From Salinibacter altiplanensis (GTDB lineage: Bacteria > Bacteroidota > Rhodothermia > Rhodothermales > Salinibacteraceae): a DNA stretch of 64,000 bases. Positions 1 through 9,515 of this stretch are shown piece by piece (the first letter of the stretch is position 1; each line of letters starts with the position of its first letter). The stretch spans positions 78,698 through 142,697 of the forward strand of contig NZ_NCQY01000023.1 in the NCBI RefSeq assembly GCF_002894645.1, written 5' to 3'. Under the pieces are notes generated by a model, which saw nothing but the letters and a program-made list of their open reading frames with translations, was not told the origin of the DNA and ran no database searches. A program made the position numbers and the translations under genes.

Positions 1-356
1 AGAGCGTCAACGAAGCGGTGGAAGGAGACCGCCCCATACAGGTCCGTGAACAGATGGGGACCGGCTGGGCCGACTACACGCTTCAAGACAGTCCCCTCGC
101 GGGACTGGGCCTTGGGGGTGGCGTGCGGTACCTCGGACCGAGCTTCGGGGACACGCCGAACACCCTGAAGGCCCCCGGCGTCACGCTCTTCGACGCCGCC
201 GTTCACTACGACTGGGAGGGAATCCGTATTCAAATGAACGTTGACAATGTGTTTGACAACGAGCACGTCGCATCCACCTTCGTGAGCGGTCCCCAGGACT
301 TTGCGACGTTCGGGGCCGAACGCACGGTCACGGCCAGCATCCGATACCGGTGGTGA
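1..356 (+). CDS. TonB-dependent siderophore receptor, C-terminal part (5' end outside window)
   Basis: Only the last ~117 codons are present; the frame is open from base 3 to the TGA at 354-356. The visible segment has the alternating polar/aromatic pattern of outer-membrane beta strands. It contains the block typical of the FhuA/ferrichrome-type receptor C-terminus: a GGGVRY strand, a TLFDAAVHYDW strand, the turn motif NVDNVFDNEHV, and a last strand SIRYRW ending in the aromatic residue recognised by the BAM complex. Family knowledge: such receptors import ferric siderophores using TonB energy. It precedes a PepSY reductase-like gene, a common partner. The substrate cannot be told from this fragment. 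It is partial because of the window edge, not broken. Confidence 0.85.
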   Translation, partial: SVNEAVEGDRPIQVREQMGTGWADYTLQDSPLAGLGLGGGVRYLGPSFGDTPNTLKAPGVTLFDAAVHYDWEGIRIQMNVDNVFDNEHVASTFVSGPQDFATFGAERTVTASIRYRW

Positions 357-578
357 TCGGGAGCCCCACCTAATCGCCTCCGAGTTTCATTTTTGTGCCG
401 TTTTCGATGCTCACAGCTACGCTCAGTCTCACGTACGCAGGAGCGGCTCTCTGCTACGCCGCTTCGTCCCGGTGAGTGGGGCACTGGCCTTCGAGATTGC
501 CGTTCTTTCGATCGCTGTGTAGCTCCGCTCCCTTCATTCACGTCTGTACGGTTCTGCCCGACGGTGCCTCCGTGTCCC

Positions 579-860
579 ATGAAGTACAGCTGGACTCCCA
601 TTGAGGTGTGGAGCAGGACGGGAGCTGTCCTGCTTGCCAGTACAGCGCTGTATCTTGCCTTCTGCGTCTTTTGCGTGACGGGGATGCCGGTTGGACAAGA
701 CGTAGCCGTCGCCACGGGGGTCCTGATCGGATTTCCCGTGTGGGTCGGGGCGATGTGCTACGCAGTACTGGCTCGCACCGCGCTGCGGGCGTGGGGGATT
801 CTGCTCGGGATTGCTTTCGTTCTCGGCGGCTGTGCCGCTCTCGCTCACGCCTTCTTGTAA
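579..860 (+). CDS. Small three-segment membrane protein upstream of PepSY protein
   Basis: A 93-residue protein with three hydrophobic segments at about residues 11-32, 38-61 and 70-93, and little soluble sequence. I chose the ATG at 579 because the open frame upstream to 393 reads Arg/Cys-rich and noncoding. The stop lies 9 bases before the PepSY gene, so the two are probably co-transcribed and may form one inner-membrane unit. In other bacteria short membrane proteins (DUF3649/DUF3325-like) occupy this position in siderophore-reductase operons. That is a positional analogy, not a recognised sequence match. No catalytic motif is visible. Confidence 0.6.
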   Translation: MKYSWTPIEVWSRTGAVLLASTALYLAFCVFCVTGMPVGQDVAVATGVLIGFPVWVGAMCYAVLARTALRAWGILLGIAFVLGGCAALAHAFL

Positions 861-869
861 ATCACGCCG

Positions 870-2492
870 ATGCCGACGTTTTCCTCTCGCACGTACAAGT
901 TGATGTGGGATGCACATTCGATGACGGGCATCGTCATCGGATTGGCGCTCTTTGTGCTCTTCGTGACGGGGGCACTGCTGCTCTTTTGCGGAGAAATTCG
1001 GCAGTGGGAAGAGCCCTCTCTGCGAGCTTCGCCGGGCGAGCAGGCCTCCCTGAAGGCCATGACGGGACCCGTTCTCGACTCGCTTGGGCGAGGAGACACG
1101 CCGCCCTCCTACGTGTACTTGGGGCTTCCGGACGCCGGGCACGACAACCTGTACGTGTACGCAACCGGCGGGACCGTGGGCGCGTCGCACGACGCGTGGG
1201 TGAATCCAAAGAGCGGGGCGTGGGTCGCCAATCCCAATGAGGGCGCGATCACGCAGACGTTGTACTACCTCCACTTCTTTTATCAGTTTGGACTCTGGGG
1301 CCTCTACCTGTCGGGTGTCATTGGCCTGTTTGCCCTGTTGGCCGTCGTGACCGGGACCACCGTTCATTTCGACCGCCTTGTCAAGGATTTCTTCCAGTTT
1401 CGCCCCAGTGAGAAACTGCGCGTCGCGTGGGCCGATGCCCACAAGGTCCTCGGCACCATCGGCCTGCCGTTCCAGACGATGTATGCCTTCACCGGGGCGT
1501 ACCTCGGCCTGGTGGGCTTGATTGCTCTTCCGTACGCGTCGCTCCTTTTCGACGGAAGCATGGCCGACTTTTACCGAGAGGCCGGGTACTACGCCCCTAC
1601 CGTTCAGGTCGACTCGGTGGAGACGGCGTCGCCGACGGGAACGAGCCTGGACCAGTTGGCCGCCCGGGCCCGGAACGCCTGGCCGAACTTCGATCCGAAG
1701 ACGATGATCGTCTCTAACATGGGAGAGCCCGACAGCCGTGTGGAAGTGATCGGGCGGACGCGGGGCTCGGCCTTCGGGGGCACCGGCTCCCTCGTCTTTC
1801 ATGGCGCAACGGGAGAAGAGCTGCTACGCGATCCTCCCAGCGAGGCGGGGGCGCTGAACCAGGCCGTCCAAAGCATGGAGGTGCTCCACTTTGCAGAGTT
1901 TGGCGGCCTGGCGCTCAAAATCCTGTTCTTCCTCCTGGCGCTGGCGTCGAGCGCCGTTATTCTGACGGGCAACTTTACCTGGCTCGAAGTGCGCCGGACG
2001 CAAGACCGCACGATCAACACGATCCTGGCTCGTCTCACGGCGGGGGCGGCCACGGGAATGGCACCGGCCACGGCGCTCCTGTTCTTATCTGCCCACTGGA
2101 GACCTAGCGGAGCGATCTCCCCCGACGGCTGGACCGATCTCGTCTTCTTCGGAAGCTGGGGGCTCTGCGTGCTCTACGCACTGGTTCGACCGAACATTGC
2201 CTGCGTGCACCGCGCCCTGCTCGCCACCGGCGGCGTGCTCGCCCTGCTGATTCCGCTCGCCAACGGGCTCGCCACGGGGGACTGGCCGTGGGTCGCGTGG
2301 GCAGCCGGGCGCGGAGCCGTGGTGGGTGTGGATGTGGGGGCCGTTCTGTGTGGACTTGCGCTGCTGGGCCTTGCGGCGGGCCTGGACGTGGAAGCCGCCC
2401 CGCCGCCGCCCACCGATCAGGACCGACGTGAGGAAGAGCGTACGTCCGCTTCGGGGAGAACACCGGAGGAGGTCTTGCTGGATACGGCGTGA
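870..2492 (+). CDS. PepSY-domain membrane protein, putative ferric-siderophore reductase
   Basis: A 540-residue polytopic inner-membrane protein of the PepSY_TM (PiuB/FsrB-like) family. The N-terminus carries the family signature WDAHSMTGIVIGLALF with a His at the membrane face. Further membrane segments follow near residues 148-170 (preceded by YYLHFFYQFG), after DAHKVLGTIG, at about 350-375, and in the C-terminal third. The conserved His residues in WDAHS, LHFF and DAHKV are the usual candidate haem or metal ligands. Extracytoplasmic PepSY-like stretches lie between the first segments. The C-terminus is soluble and charged. Family knowledge links such proteins to release of iron from siderophores by reduction. 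Its place directly after a siderophore receptor supports that role, but the substrate is inferred. Confidence 0.8.
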   Translation: MPTFSSRTYKLMWDAHSMTGIVIGLALFVLFVTGALLLFCGEIRQWEEPSLRASPGEQASLKAMTGPVLDSLGRGDTPPSYVYLGLPDAGHDNLYVYATGGTVGASHDAWVNPKSGAWVANPNEGAITQTLYYLHFFYQFGLWGLYLSGVIGLFALLAVVTGTTVHFDRLVKDFFQFRPSEKLRVAWADAHKVLGTIGLPFQTMYAFTGAYLGLVGLIALPYASLLFDGSMADFYREAGYYAPTVQVDSVETASPTGTSLDQLAARARNAWPNFDPKTMIVSNMGEPDSRVEVIGRTRGSAFGGTGSLVFHGATGEELLRDPPSEAGALNQAVQSMEVLHFAEFGGLALKILFFLLALASSAVILTGNFTWLEVRRTQDRTINTILARLTAGAATGMAPATALLFLSAHWRPSGAISPDGWTDLVFFGSWGLCVLYALVRPNIACVHRALLATGGVLALLIPLANGLATGDWPWVAWAAGRGAVVGVDVGAVLCGLALLGLAAGLDVEAAPPPPTDQDRREEERTSASGRTPEEVLLDTA

Positions 2493-2907
2493 CGCCGGAC
2501 GGTAAGGGGGAAAGGAGAGCTCAGACAGGATGGGGACGCTGAACAAGTTGCGAGGGCGGGCTCGTTGGCCGGTGTAATGCTCGTCATCGTCGCTGCGGGA
2601 CCGGTCCTGCCCCACCGGGCGGTCCGGCGGTGACCTCGGGCGCCCGGTGGAGAGCAGCACCAACGCGCCCCGCACAGTGCACGGACGCGTCGAAACGCCC
2701 CGTCCCGGTACACCGACGGACCTGAAGGTTTGCGGGCAGTCCCCCCAGGCCCGACTGTTCATTTTGTTTTCACCGCAACGGGCCGGGGATAGCCTTGCAA
2801 GTATCGGGACTACCCGGTAGGGTTTGACTGGCTACGTTGTTTATAACTAGTCTAAATAGTAAAGAAAGCCCTCCGCTTCCTCTCTGACGTTCTCTTTCCT
2901 CACTTTT
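2493..2907 (+). other. Intergenic region with promoter/operator of the haem receptor
   Basis: This 415-base stretch has no credible reading frame on either strand. The left three quarters is GC-rich with no recognised structure. The last ~90 bases become AT-rich and hold the palindrome described at 2840-2858. I looked for a cobalamin riboswitch because a TonB receptor follows, but found no B12-box-like block. Confidence 0.6.
2840..2858 (+). promoter_or_regulatory. Palindromic operator-like element upstream of haem receptor
   Basis: The sequence TTTATAACTAGTCTAAATA is an imperfect palindrome centred on ACTAGT, in an otherwise GC-rich region 49 bases upstream of the receptor start. A near-identical element (16 of 19 bases) occurs at 10688-10706. 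Both have a TTGA 17-18 bases upstream, so the palindrome overlaps the likely core promoter, where a repressor would sit. The AT-rich arms with a central dyad recall DtxR/IdeR/MntR- or Fur-type metalloregulator sites. Which regulator binds is inference; none is encoded in this window. Confidence 0.55.
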
Positions 2908-5112
2908 ATGATTCGACGAGATCCCCGTCTTGCCTGCGTGACCACTGCCCTGGCGGTTCTTCTGAGTCTGGGGCTCCCCGCACTTGCGTGGGGCCAGGCG
3001 CCGGCCGTTGCCCCCAGTGACTCCGCGGCACAGGCCGACTCCCTCTGGTCGATCGACATGAATCCCGTCGTCGTGACGGCCACCAAGACCCGGACATCGC
3101 TGAACGACGTGACGGTCCCGGCCTCGGTCATCACGAATGAGGACATTGAGGCGCGCGGGTCGCTGCGCCTGTCCGAGCTACTGCGCGAGGAGACGACCTT
3201 CCAGTTCGATTACTCGCACGGCACGGGCGTCCAGGTTCAGGGGCTTGACCCCGAGTACACGCTGCTCCTCGTGGATGGCGAGCCGATGGTTGGCCGCACG
3301 GCGGGCACGCTCGACCTCGATCGCATAAGTGTCAGCAACGTTGAGCGCGTGGAGGTTGTCCGCGGGCCTTCGTCGTCGCTCTATGGGAGCGAGGCGCTGG
3401 CCGGCGTCATCAACGTCATCACCGGAGAGCCCCAGCAGTCGCGGTCGCTCTCGGTGAGCGGGCGCCTTGGGCGCTACACGACGGCGGACCTCAACGCAAC
3501 GGGCGAGTTCGTGGAAGGGCCGCTGTCCGGGTCCGTCTCGGCGAATTTCTACCGGACGGACGGCTACGACTTGAGCGAGGACGCCATCGGCCAGACAACC
3601 CCGGAGCAGGACGACTACACCGTGACGTCCGACCTGGCGTACGACCTGGGCGCGGCCACGACCCTGGACGTGAACGGCCGCCTCAACGTGAAACAGACGG
3701 ACTACCGGACCGCCAATCGCCAGCAGCAGACCCTGAACGGCGAACGTGACCAGACGGACTGGAACGTAGAGACGACGCTCCGCCACGAGTTTCGGCCCGG
3801 CCTTCGCGGACAGACCACCCTCTACGGCTCGTGGTTCAACTTCGACCGCACGGAAACCCTCCAGCAGAGCGGGGAGGTGGACGATGAGCTAAGCACCGAT
3901 CAGTTCTACGGCAAGGCGGAGACAGAGTGGAACGTGACACTGCCCCACGACAACCTCGTGACGGCCGGCGGCGGCCTTATCACCGAGTCGATCTCGGGGG
4001 TCAACCTGCTCCGGAACGGCACTGAGCGGCGCAAGAGCGGATTCGTGTTCGTCCAGGACGAGTTCTCGCCGACGGACTGGCTACAGCTGACCGCCAGCGC
4101 CCGCTTCGACGCCAACGAGGACTACGAGTCGGAGCTGAGCCCGAAGGGCGGCGTTCTCGTTGAGCCCGTCGATGGGCTGCGGCTGCGGGCGTCGGTCGGC
4201 ACTGGCTTCAAGGCGCCTACCTTTCGGGAGCTCTACTACGACTTTACGAACAACTCGGCGGGCTACACGGTGATCGGGGCGGACCAACTGAACAGCGGCG
4301 TCGACCGCCTCCGCGAGAACGGACGCATCGCCCGGGAGCTCGATCGCTTTGCGGACATCGAGGATCTGGAGCCGGAGAATTCGCTGTCGTTCAACGGCGG
4401 GGTCGAAACGGACCTCCTCCCGCAACTCAGCACGTCGGTCAACCTCTTCCACAACGACGTGGAGAACCTGATCGACTCGCAGCTCATCCTGCAGAAGACC
4501 GGCGGCGGGCCCTTCCCCTTCGTGTTCACCTACTTCAACGTGGGAGAGGCCTTCACCCAGGGGCTGGAGTCGGAGGTGACGCTGCGCCCGCTCCGCGGCA
4601 CGGACCTGGAGACGTCGCTGGGGCGTGTGGAATTGACGGCCGGCTATCAGTACCTGGAGGCCAAGAGCCGGGATGACATCGACGACATCGAGGCGGGCGA
4701 GCTCTTCCGCGTGCCGAACGACCCGCAGAGCCCGAACTTCGACCCCAACGCGCCCACGCTACAAGAGGGCGACTACATCGGGCTCTTCAATCGCTCGAAG
4801 CACTCCGGCTCCCTGAAGCTCCGCTACCAGCACGATCCGCTGGGCCTTACCGTCACGCTGCGCGGCACGTACCGGGGCGACTACGGCTTTGCCGACACGA
4901 ACCAAAACGGCGTCTTCGACGAATTCGACGACGAGGCAGACGGCTACACGTTCTGGAACACGACGGTCCGCAAGACCCTGCTCGACCGCGCGACGCTCAC
5001 GCTCGGCGTGGAAAATCTGACGGACGCATCGCCGGAGTACACGCCCGGGTCGCCGGTTCCCGTCTTTGGCGGACGCGAGTTCTACGCCGGCCTCTCGATG
5101 CAGCTCTATTAG
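2908..5112 (+). CDS. TonB-dependent outer-membrane receptor, probable haem receptor
   Basis: A 734-residue protein. A signal peptide covers about residues 1-30 (cleavage near LAWGQ-A), followed by a TonB box-like NPVVVTATKTRT. The plug domain runs to about residue 175 with the typical blocks VQVQGLDPEYTLLLVDG and VERVEVVRGPSSSLYGSEALAGVINVI. A 22-strand barrel follows, ending in FYAGLSMQLY with a C-terminal aromatic. It contains FKAPTFRELY, corresponding to the FRAP block of haem and BtuB-type receptors, though a clear NPNL block is not visible. The function in haem uptake is inferred mainly from hmuTUVS immediately downstream (79 bases to hmuT). Vitamin B12 or another iron chelate is the alternative. 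Expression is probably controlled by the palindrome at 2840-2858. Confidence 0.8.
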   Translation: MIRRDPRLACVTTALAVLLSLGLPALAWGQAPAVAPSDSAAQADSLWSIDMNPVVVTATKTRTSLNDVTVPASVITNEDIEARGSLRLSELLREETTFQFDYSHGTGVQVQGLDPEYTLLLVDGEPMVGRTAGTLDLDRISVSNVERVEVVRGPSSSLYGSEALAGVINVITGEPQQSRSLSVSGRLGRYTTADLNATGEFVEGPLSGSVSANFYRTDGYDLSEDAIGQTTPEQDDYTVTSDLAYDLGAATTLDVNGRLNVKQTDYRTANRQQQTLNGERDQTDWNVETTLRHEFRPGLRGQTTLYGSWFNFDRTETLQQSGEVDDELSTDQFYGKAETEWNVTLPHDNLVTAGGGLITESISGVNLLRNGTERRKSGFVFVQDEFSPTDWLQLTASARFDANEDYESELSPKGGVLVEPVDGLRLRASVGTGFKAPTFRELYYDFTNNSAGYTVIGADQLNSGVDRLRENGRIARELDRFADIEDLEPENSLSFNGGVETDLLPQLSTSVNLFHNDVENLIDSQLILQKTGGGPFPFVFTYFNVGEAFTQGLESEVTLRPLRGTDLETSLGRVELTAGYQYLEAKSRDDIDDIEAGELFRVPNDPQSPNFDPNAPTLQEGDYIGLFNRSKHSGSLKLRYQHDPLGLTVTLRGTYRGDYGFADTNQNGVFDEFDDEADGYTFWNTTVRKTLLDRATLTLGVENLTDASPEYTPGSPVPVFGGREFYAGLSMQLY

Positions 5113-5191
5113 ATCCCCCTCCACCGCTGTTCAGATTCCTGATTCGATCTCACTCGGTTCTTTGGCCCGCCTGCTATTTAGACCGCCTACT

Positions 5192-6073
5192 ATGATGCGA
5201 TCCGCTGCGCTGCTTCTTGCTAGCTGCCTCCTTGCGTTCGCCGCGCACGCGCAGCCCACCGCCGACACGAGCCGCATCGTCACGCTCGGCGGCTCGGTGA
5301 CGGAGATCGTGTACGCACTCGGCGCGGGGAGCCACGTGGTGGGCGTGGACGCGTCGAGCCTCTACCCGGAAGCGGCGACGGAGAAGCCGAGCGTGGGCTA
5401 CTTCCGACGGCTGCCCGCCGAAGGGGTGCTGTCGCTCGACCCGTCGCTGGTCCTAGCGCTGGAGGGCACCGGCCCGCCGACCGTGCTCGATCAGTTGCGG
5501 AGCGCGGGGGTCCGCACTGAACTGATCGAGAATGAGCCGACCGTGGAGGGCACGACCCGGAAGATTCGCCGGATCGCCGGGCTGCTCGGGCGCGAGGCGC
5601 AGGCCGATTCGCTGATCCAGGAGATGGAAGCGGCCCTTGCGGAGGCGCGGTCGCTGCGCCAGAGGGCCACATCCTCCCCACGCGTGCTCTTCATCTACGC
5701 CCGCGGCAGTGGCACGATGAACGTGGCGGGCACCGGCACGTCGGCCGAGGCGATGATCGAGCTCGCCGGCGCGAAGAATGCCGTCTCTGGATTTGAGGGC
5801 TTCAAGCCGATGTCCGCCGAGGCCGTTGCTAGTGCGGAGCCGGAGGTCATCCTCATGCTCACGCGGGGGTTGGAAAGCATCGGCGGCGTCGACGGACTGC
5901 TCGAACAGCCGGGCATTACACTCACACCCGCCGGGGAGAACCAGCGCATCGTGGCGATGGACGACCTGCTCCTGCTCGGCTTCGGCCCGCGCCTGGGCAC
6001 GGCGGTGAAGCAGCTCACTGAGAAGCTGCACCCGGAGCTGGACCCCGCGTCCTCATCGGCCAGCCGGCAGTAA
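5192..6073 (+). CDS. hmuT: Haemin ABC transporter substrate-binding protein HmuT
   Basis: A 293-residue periplasmic binding protein. The ATG at 5192 gives a good signal peptide (hydrophobic stretch ending AAHAQ-P); the frame upstream to 5066 overlaps the receptor gene and is not needed. The mature part starts with RIVTLGGSVTEIVYALGAG and then VGVDASSLYPEAA and KPSVGYFRRLPAEGVLSLDP, blocks typical of the ChuT/HmuT branch of the TroA/FepB fold (two lobes joined by a long helix). The middle block ARGSGTMNVAGTGTSAEAMIELAG and the end PRLGTAVKQL fit the same family. It would carry haem from the receptor to HmuUV. It lies 16 bases upstream of hmuU. Confidence 0.88.
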   Translation: MMRSAALLLASCLLAFAAHAQPTADTSRIVTLGGSVTEIVYALGAGSHVVGVDASSLYPEAATEKPSVGYFRRLPAEGVLSLDPSLVLALEGTGPPTVLDQLRSAGVRTELIENEPTVEGTTRKIRRIAGLLGREAQADSLIQEMEAALAEARSLRQRATSSPRVLFIYARGSGTMNVAGTGTSAEAMIELAGAKNAVSGFEGFKPMSAEAVASAEPEVILMLTRGLESIGGVDGLLEQPGITLTPAGENQRIVAMDDLLLLGFGPRLGTAVKQLTEKLHPELDPASSSASRQ

Positions 6074-6089
6074 CTGACAGCGTCTGGGC

Positions 6090-7247
6090 ATGGAATCGTC
6101 AATAGATACGCATCCCGGTGAGGACGCAGAACGTGCTGCGCCCGCGTCCCGCAACGGGGTCGGTTCTCCGGCCATGTCGATGCGGGTGCAGCACCAGCGG
6201 CGGGCCCGGCTCGTCCTGGGCGGGCTCGTCGCGCTCCTGCTCGGGGCGGTGGGGGCGAGCCTGGCGCTGGGGGCGGTGACGATCACGCCGGGGCAGGTGC
6301 TCGCGATCTTGGGCGAGCAGGTCGGGCTCGCGCTCCCGTGGGCCTACGAGACGCGCCAAGAACTCGTGCTAACGGTCATCCGCCTGCCGCGCGTGCTCTT
6401 GGCGATCAGCGTGGGCGGTGGACTCGCGGTGAGCGGCGCGGTGATGCAGGGCCTCTTCCGCAACCCGCTGGCCGACCCCGGCCTCATCGGCGTGTCGAGC
6501 GGGGCGTCGCTGGCGGCGGTCGTAACGATCGTGCTGGGGTCGACGGTGCTCGGCGCGTGGAGTGACACGCTCGGCGCCTTCCTGCTGCCGGCCGCAGCGT
6601 TCGCCGGTGGCGTGGTCGCGACGCTCGTTGTCTACCGCCTCGCGACACGCAATGGGCAGACGTCCGTCACGACGATGCTGCTGGCGGGCATTGCCATCAA
6701 CGCGCTGGCGGGCGCCGGCACCGGACTCATGATCTTCATTGCCGACGACGACCAGCTGCGCGACCTCACGTTCTGGACCCTCGGCAGCCTCGGCGGAGCG
6801 ACGTGGACGCAGCTCGCCGTCGTGGGGCCGTGCCTGCTGGGCGGGATGCTCGCGGCCCCGCTCCTGGCGCGCCCACTCAACGCGCTGCTGCTGGGCGAAA
6901 GCGAAGCGCGGCATCTGGGCATCCGCACCGAGCGGGTGAAGAGGCTCGTCGTCCTGCTGGCGGCGGGCGTGGTGGGCGCGGCAGTGGCGGTGAGCGGCAT
7001 CATCGGCTTCGTGGGCCTCGTCGTGCCGCACCTGCTGCGCCTAGCCGTGGGGCCGGATCACCGCGTACTCATCCCCGGCTCGGCAATCTTGGGCAGCACG
7101 CTCCTCCTGGGGGCCGACCTTCTGGCGCGCACGATCGTCGCCCCCGCCGAGCTCCCCATCGGCATCGTGACGGCGCTGGTGGGCGCGCCCTTTTTCTTAT
7201 GGCTCCTGCTGCGCGACCGCCAGCGCGGCGTCGGCTACTCGTTCTGA
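6090..7247 (+). CDS. hmuU: Haemin ABC transporter permease HmuU
   Basis: A 385-residue FecCD-family permease with about ten hydrophobic segments. Diagnostic blocks are RLPRVLLAISVGGGLAVSGAVMQGLFRNPLADPGLIGVSSGA (about residues 97-140) and the coupling-helix region ARHLGIRTERVKRLVV, followed by SGIIGFVGLVVPHLLRL near residue 295-315. These are hallmark motifs of iron-chelate/B12/haem importers of the BtuC type. The charged 28-residue N-terminal extension suggests that the Met at 6174 could be an alternative start; I kept 6090 because it lies just after hmuT. It forms the membrane channel with HmuV. Confidence 0.9.
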   Translation: MESSIDTHPGEDAERAAPASRNGVGSPAMSMRVQHQRRARLVLGGLVALLLGAVGASLALGAVTITPGQVLAILGEQVGLALPWAYETRQELVLTVIRLPRVLLAISVGGGLAVSGAVMQGLFRNPLADPGLIGVSSGASLAAVVTIVLGSTVLGAWSDTLGAFLLPAAAFAGGVVATLVVYRLATRNGQTSVTTMLLAGIAINALAGAGTGLMIFIADDDQLRDLTFWTLGSLGGATWTQLAVVGPCLLGGMLAAPLLARPLNALLLGESEARHLGIRTERVKRLVVLLAAGVVGAAVAVSGIIGFVGLVVPHLLRLAVGPDHRVLIPGSAILGSTLLLGADLLARTIVAPAELPIGIVTALVGAPFFLWLLLRDRQRGVGYSF

Positions 7248-7311
7248 CGCACAGGTGCTGCCTCGATCGTGCCTCGCCTCTCGCAATCCCCCTTCGCACT
7301 CTACTTCGGCT

Positions 7312-8565
7312 ATGATTCGTCCTGCCCGTATCGTCATCTGGTGCACGGTCGCGCTGCTGACACCCCTTATCCAGGCCCCCACGCACGCTCAACCCGCACG
7401 GGTTGCGGACGAGACAACGCTGCATGACCTGCGCGTGGACGTCGGGTACCTCTCGTCCGACCTGCTGAAAGGCCGCGAGACGGGGACCGACGGGGAGCGC
7501 CTCGCCGCGCAGTACATCGCCGAGCGCTTCCGGGAGCTCCGCCTCGACAGTACATGGACGCAGCCGTTTGACTTTACGTACAGCCCGAACCCACACGCGT
7601 CGCCCGAGGAAGGTGAGCCGCGCACCGGGCGAAACGTCGTCGGGCACCTCGACCGCGGGGCGGCCCACACCGTCGTCATCGGCGCGCACTACGACCACCT
7701 CGGCTACGGCGGCGTCGGGTCGCGCGCACCGGGCGACTCGCTCATCCACAACGGCGCCGACGACAACGCAAGCGGCGTCGCGGCGCTCCTGGAGATCGCC
7801 CACCAGCTTCAGTCCGCCGATGCGGAGGGCAGCAATGTTCTCTTCGTGGGCTTCTCCGGGGAAGAACTGGGGCTTTACGGCTCGAAGCACTTCGTCGACG
7901 CGCTTTCTGTGCTCGCCGACCGGGTGAGCTACATGATCAACCTTGACATGGTGGGCCGCCTCGGCGACGAGCGCAGACTGGCCGTAAACGGCACCGGCAC
8001 TTCGCCCGCCTGGGACGCCGCCCTCGACGCGGCGGCCGGCGCCACGGACATCACGCTTGCCGAAGACCCGTCCGGCCTCGGTGCGTCCGATCACACGTCG
8101 TTTTATCTCGACGACATCCCGGCGGTGCACCTCTTCACCGGTGCGCACGATGACTACCACACCCCCGCCGACGACAGCCACCGCATCGACTACGACGGGC
8201 TGCACGACGTGGCCACGTTCGCCGTCCGCCTCGTCGAAGCCCTGGACGATGATGGCGCGCTCGCGTTTACTGAGACCGACGATGAGCAACAGGGCCGCCG
8301 GATGTCGTTCGACGTCACCTTCGGCATTATGCCCGACTACGTCTTTGAAGGTGAGGGCATGCGCATCGACGCAGTGACGGAGGAGGACGGCCCGGCGGCG
8401 CGCGCAGGGCTGCAGGAAGACGACGTCATCGTGCGCGTCGGAAGCGTGGCGGTGGACGACATCTACGCCTACATGGACGCGCTGGGCCAGTTGGAGACCG
8501 GGGACACGGTCCCCGTCGTCGTGGAGCGCGACGAGCAGACATTGGAAAAGACGGTCCAGTTCTGA
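7312..8565 (+). CDS. Secreted M28-family aminopeptidase with C-terminal PDZ domain
   Basis: A 417-residue exported zinc peptidase. A signal peptide ends near THAQ. The M28 metal ligands are all visible: His126 (GAHYDHLG), Asp150 (NGADDNASG), Glu184/Glu185 (SGEELG; catalytic base and ligand), Asp212 (NLDMVGR) and His283 (DDYHTPAD). A PDZ domain occupies about residues 335-415 ([16 protein letters not shown]). Related proteins are aminopeptidases removing N-terminal residues. It sits between hmuU (64-base gap) and hmuV (92-base gap) in the same orientation, an unusual insertion into an ABC transporter cluster. A role in freeing haem from haemoproteins is possible, but chance insertion is equally allowed by the sequence. 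Confidence 0.88.
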   Translation: MIRPARIVIWCTVALLTPLIQAPTHAQPARVADETTLHDLRVDVGYLSSDLLKGRETGTDGERLAAQYIAERFRELRLDSTWTQPFDFTYSPNPHASPEEGEPRTGRNVVGHLDRGAAHTVVIGAHYDHLGYGGVGSRAPGDSLIHNGADDNASGVAALLEIAHQLQSADAEGSNVLFVGFSGEELGLYGSKHFVDALSVLADRVSYMINLDMVGRLGDERRLAVNGTGTSPAWDAALDAAAGATDITLAEDPSGLGASDHTSFYLDDIPAVHLFTGAHDDYHTPADDSHRIDYDGLHDVATFAVRLVEALDDDGALAFTETDDEQQGRRMSFDVTFGIMPDYVFEGEGMRIDAVTEEDGPAARAGLQEDDVIVRVGSVAVDDIYAYMDALGQLETGDTVPVVVERDEQTLEKTVQF

Positions 8566-8657
8566 CCGCGCCTACAGATTGTACGCGCCCGGTTTCACTT
8601 GCTGCCGGAGAGCACCCCGGAACGATGCCTCTTCGTGATTGCACGCCGCCACGTCCC

Positions 8658-9476
8658 ATGCTTGCGCTCCGCGACATCACAGTACAGATTGGGGACGCGA
8701 CGCTCATCGAGAGCGTGACCGCCAAGGTGCACTCCGGGCAGCTGACGGCGGTGGTGGGGCCGAACGGAGCGGGCAAGACGACGCTCCTGCGCGTCGCCAC
8801 GGGCGAGCTGGCGCCGTCGGCCGGAACGGTGGAGATGGGCGACCGGCCGCTCGAGGCACTCCCCGAGCGCGAACAGGCGCGGCGCCGGGCCGTGCTGCCG
8901 CAGCAGTCGCAGCTCCACTTTGCGTTCTCCGTGCTGCAGGTCGTGCTGATGGGACGGACGCCGCACCTTCGGGGGGCGGAGTCGGCCCGGGACTGGGAGG
9001 TTGCACACGCCGCGCTCCAGGCCGTGGCGATGGACGACTTCGCCGAGCGCGACTTCCCGACACTCTCGGGCGGAGAGCAACAGCGCGTTCACCTGGCCCG
9101 CGCGCTGGCGCAAATCTGGACGCCGCCGGACGCCGGGCACCGCTACCTGCTCCTGGACGAGCCGACCGCCAGCCTCGACCTCGCGCACCAGCACCAGGTG
9201 CTGCAGACCGCCGCTGGCCTGGCCGCCGACGGCGTGGGCGTGCTGGCCATCCTCCACGACCTGAACCTCGCCGCGCAGTACGCCGACCACGTCGTGATGC
9301 TGCGGCGCGGCATGGCCCACGCGAAAGGGCCGCCGCGCGACGTGTTCACACCGGCGGGGGTCGAGGACGTGTTCGGCTGTCCCGTCCGCGTCATCGCCCA
9401 CCCCACACAGCCATGCCCACTTATCGTGCCGGACGCGACGGCCCCTGCGTCCCCCCCCGCTGTTCCTACAGCATAA
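8658..9476 (+). CDS. hmuV: Haemin ABC transporter ATP-binding protein HmuV
   Basis: A 272-residue cytoplasmic ATPase of the FepC/HmuV type. The Walker A motif GPNGAGKT is at residues 34-41, the Q-loop is in [10 protein letters not shown], the signature [15 protein letters not shown] is near residue 146, Walker B is [12 protein letters not shown], and the switch His is in ILHDLNLA. I chose the Met at 8658 ([12 protein letters not shown]) because the 11 upstream codons in frame look like leader sequence. The linker between signature and Walker B (WTPPDAGHR) is slightly longer than in generic ABC ATPases, as is common in HmuV. It powers HmuU; hmuS follows after 39 bases. Confidence 0.9.
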   Translation: MLALRDITVQIGDATLIESVTAKVHSGQLTAVVGPNGAGKTTLLRVATGELAPSAGTVEMGDRPLEALPEREQARRRAVLPQQSQLHFAFSVLQVVLMGRTPHLRGAESARDWEVAHAALQAVAMDDFAERDFPTLSGGEQQRVHLARALAQIWTPPDAGHRYLLLDEPTASLDLAHQHQVLQTAAGLAADGVGVLAILHDLNLAAQYADHVVMLRRGMAHAKGPPRDVFTPAGVEDVFGCPVRVIAHPTQPCPLIVPDATAPASPPAVPTA

Positions 9477-9515
9477 GCGCCCCCACTCGCTTGATCATCC
9501 ACTCCTCTTGATCCG

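Noticed and set aside
2493..2907. Cobalamin riboswitch upstream of the TonB receptor
   Set aside because: No B12-box-like block or matching helices were found; the region instead carries the palindrome, and the downstream genes are haem genes.
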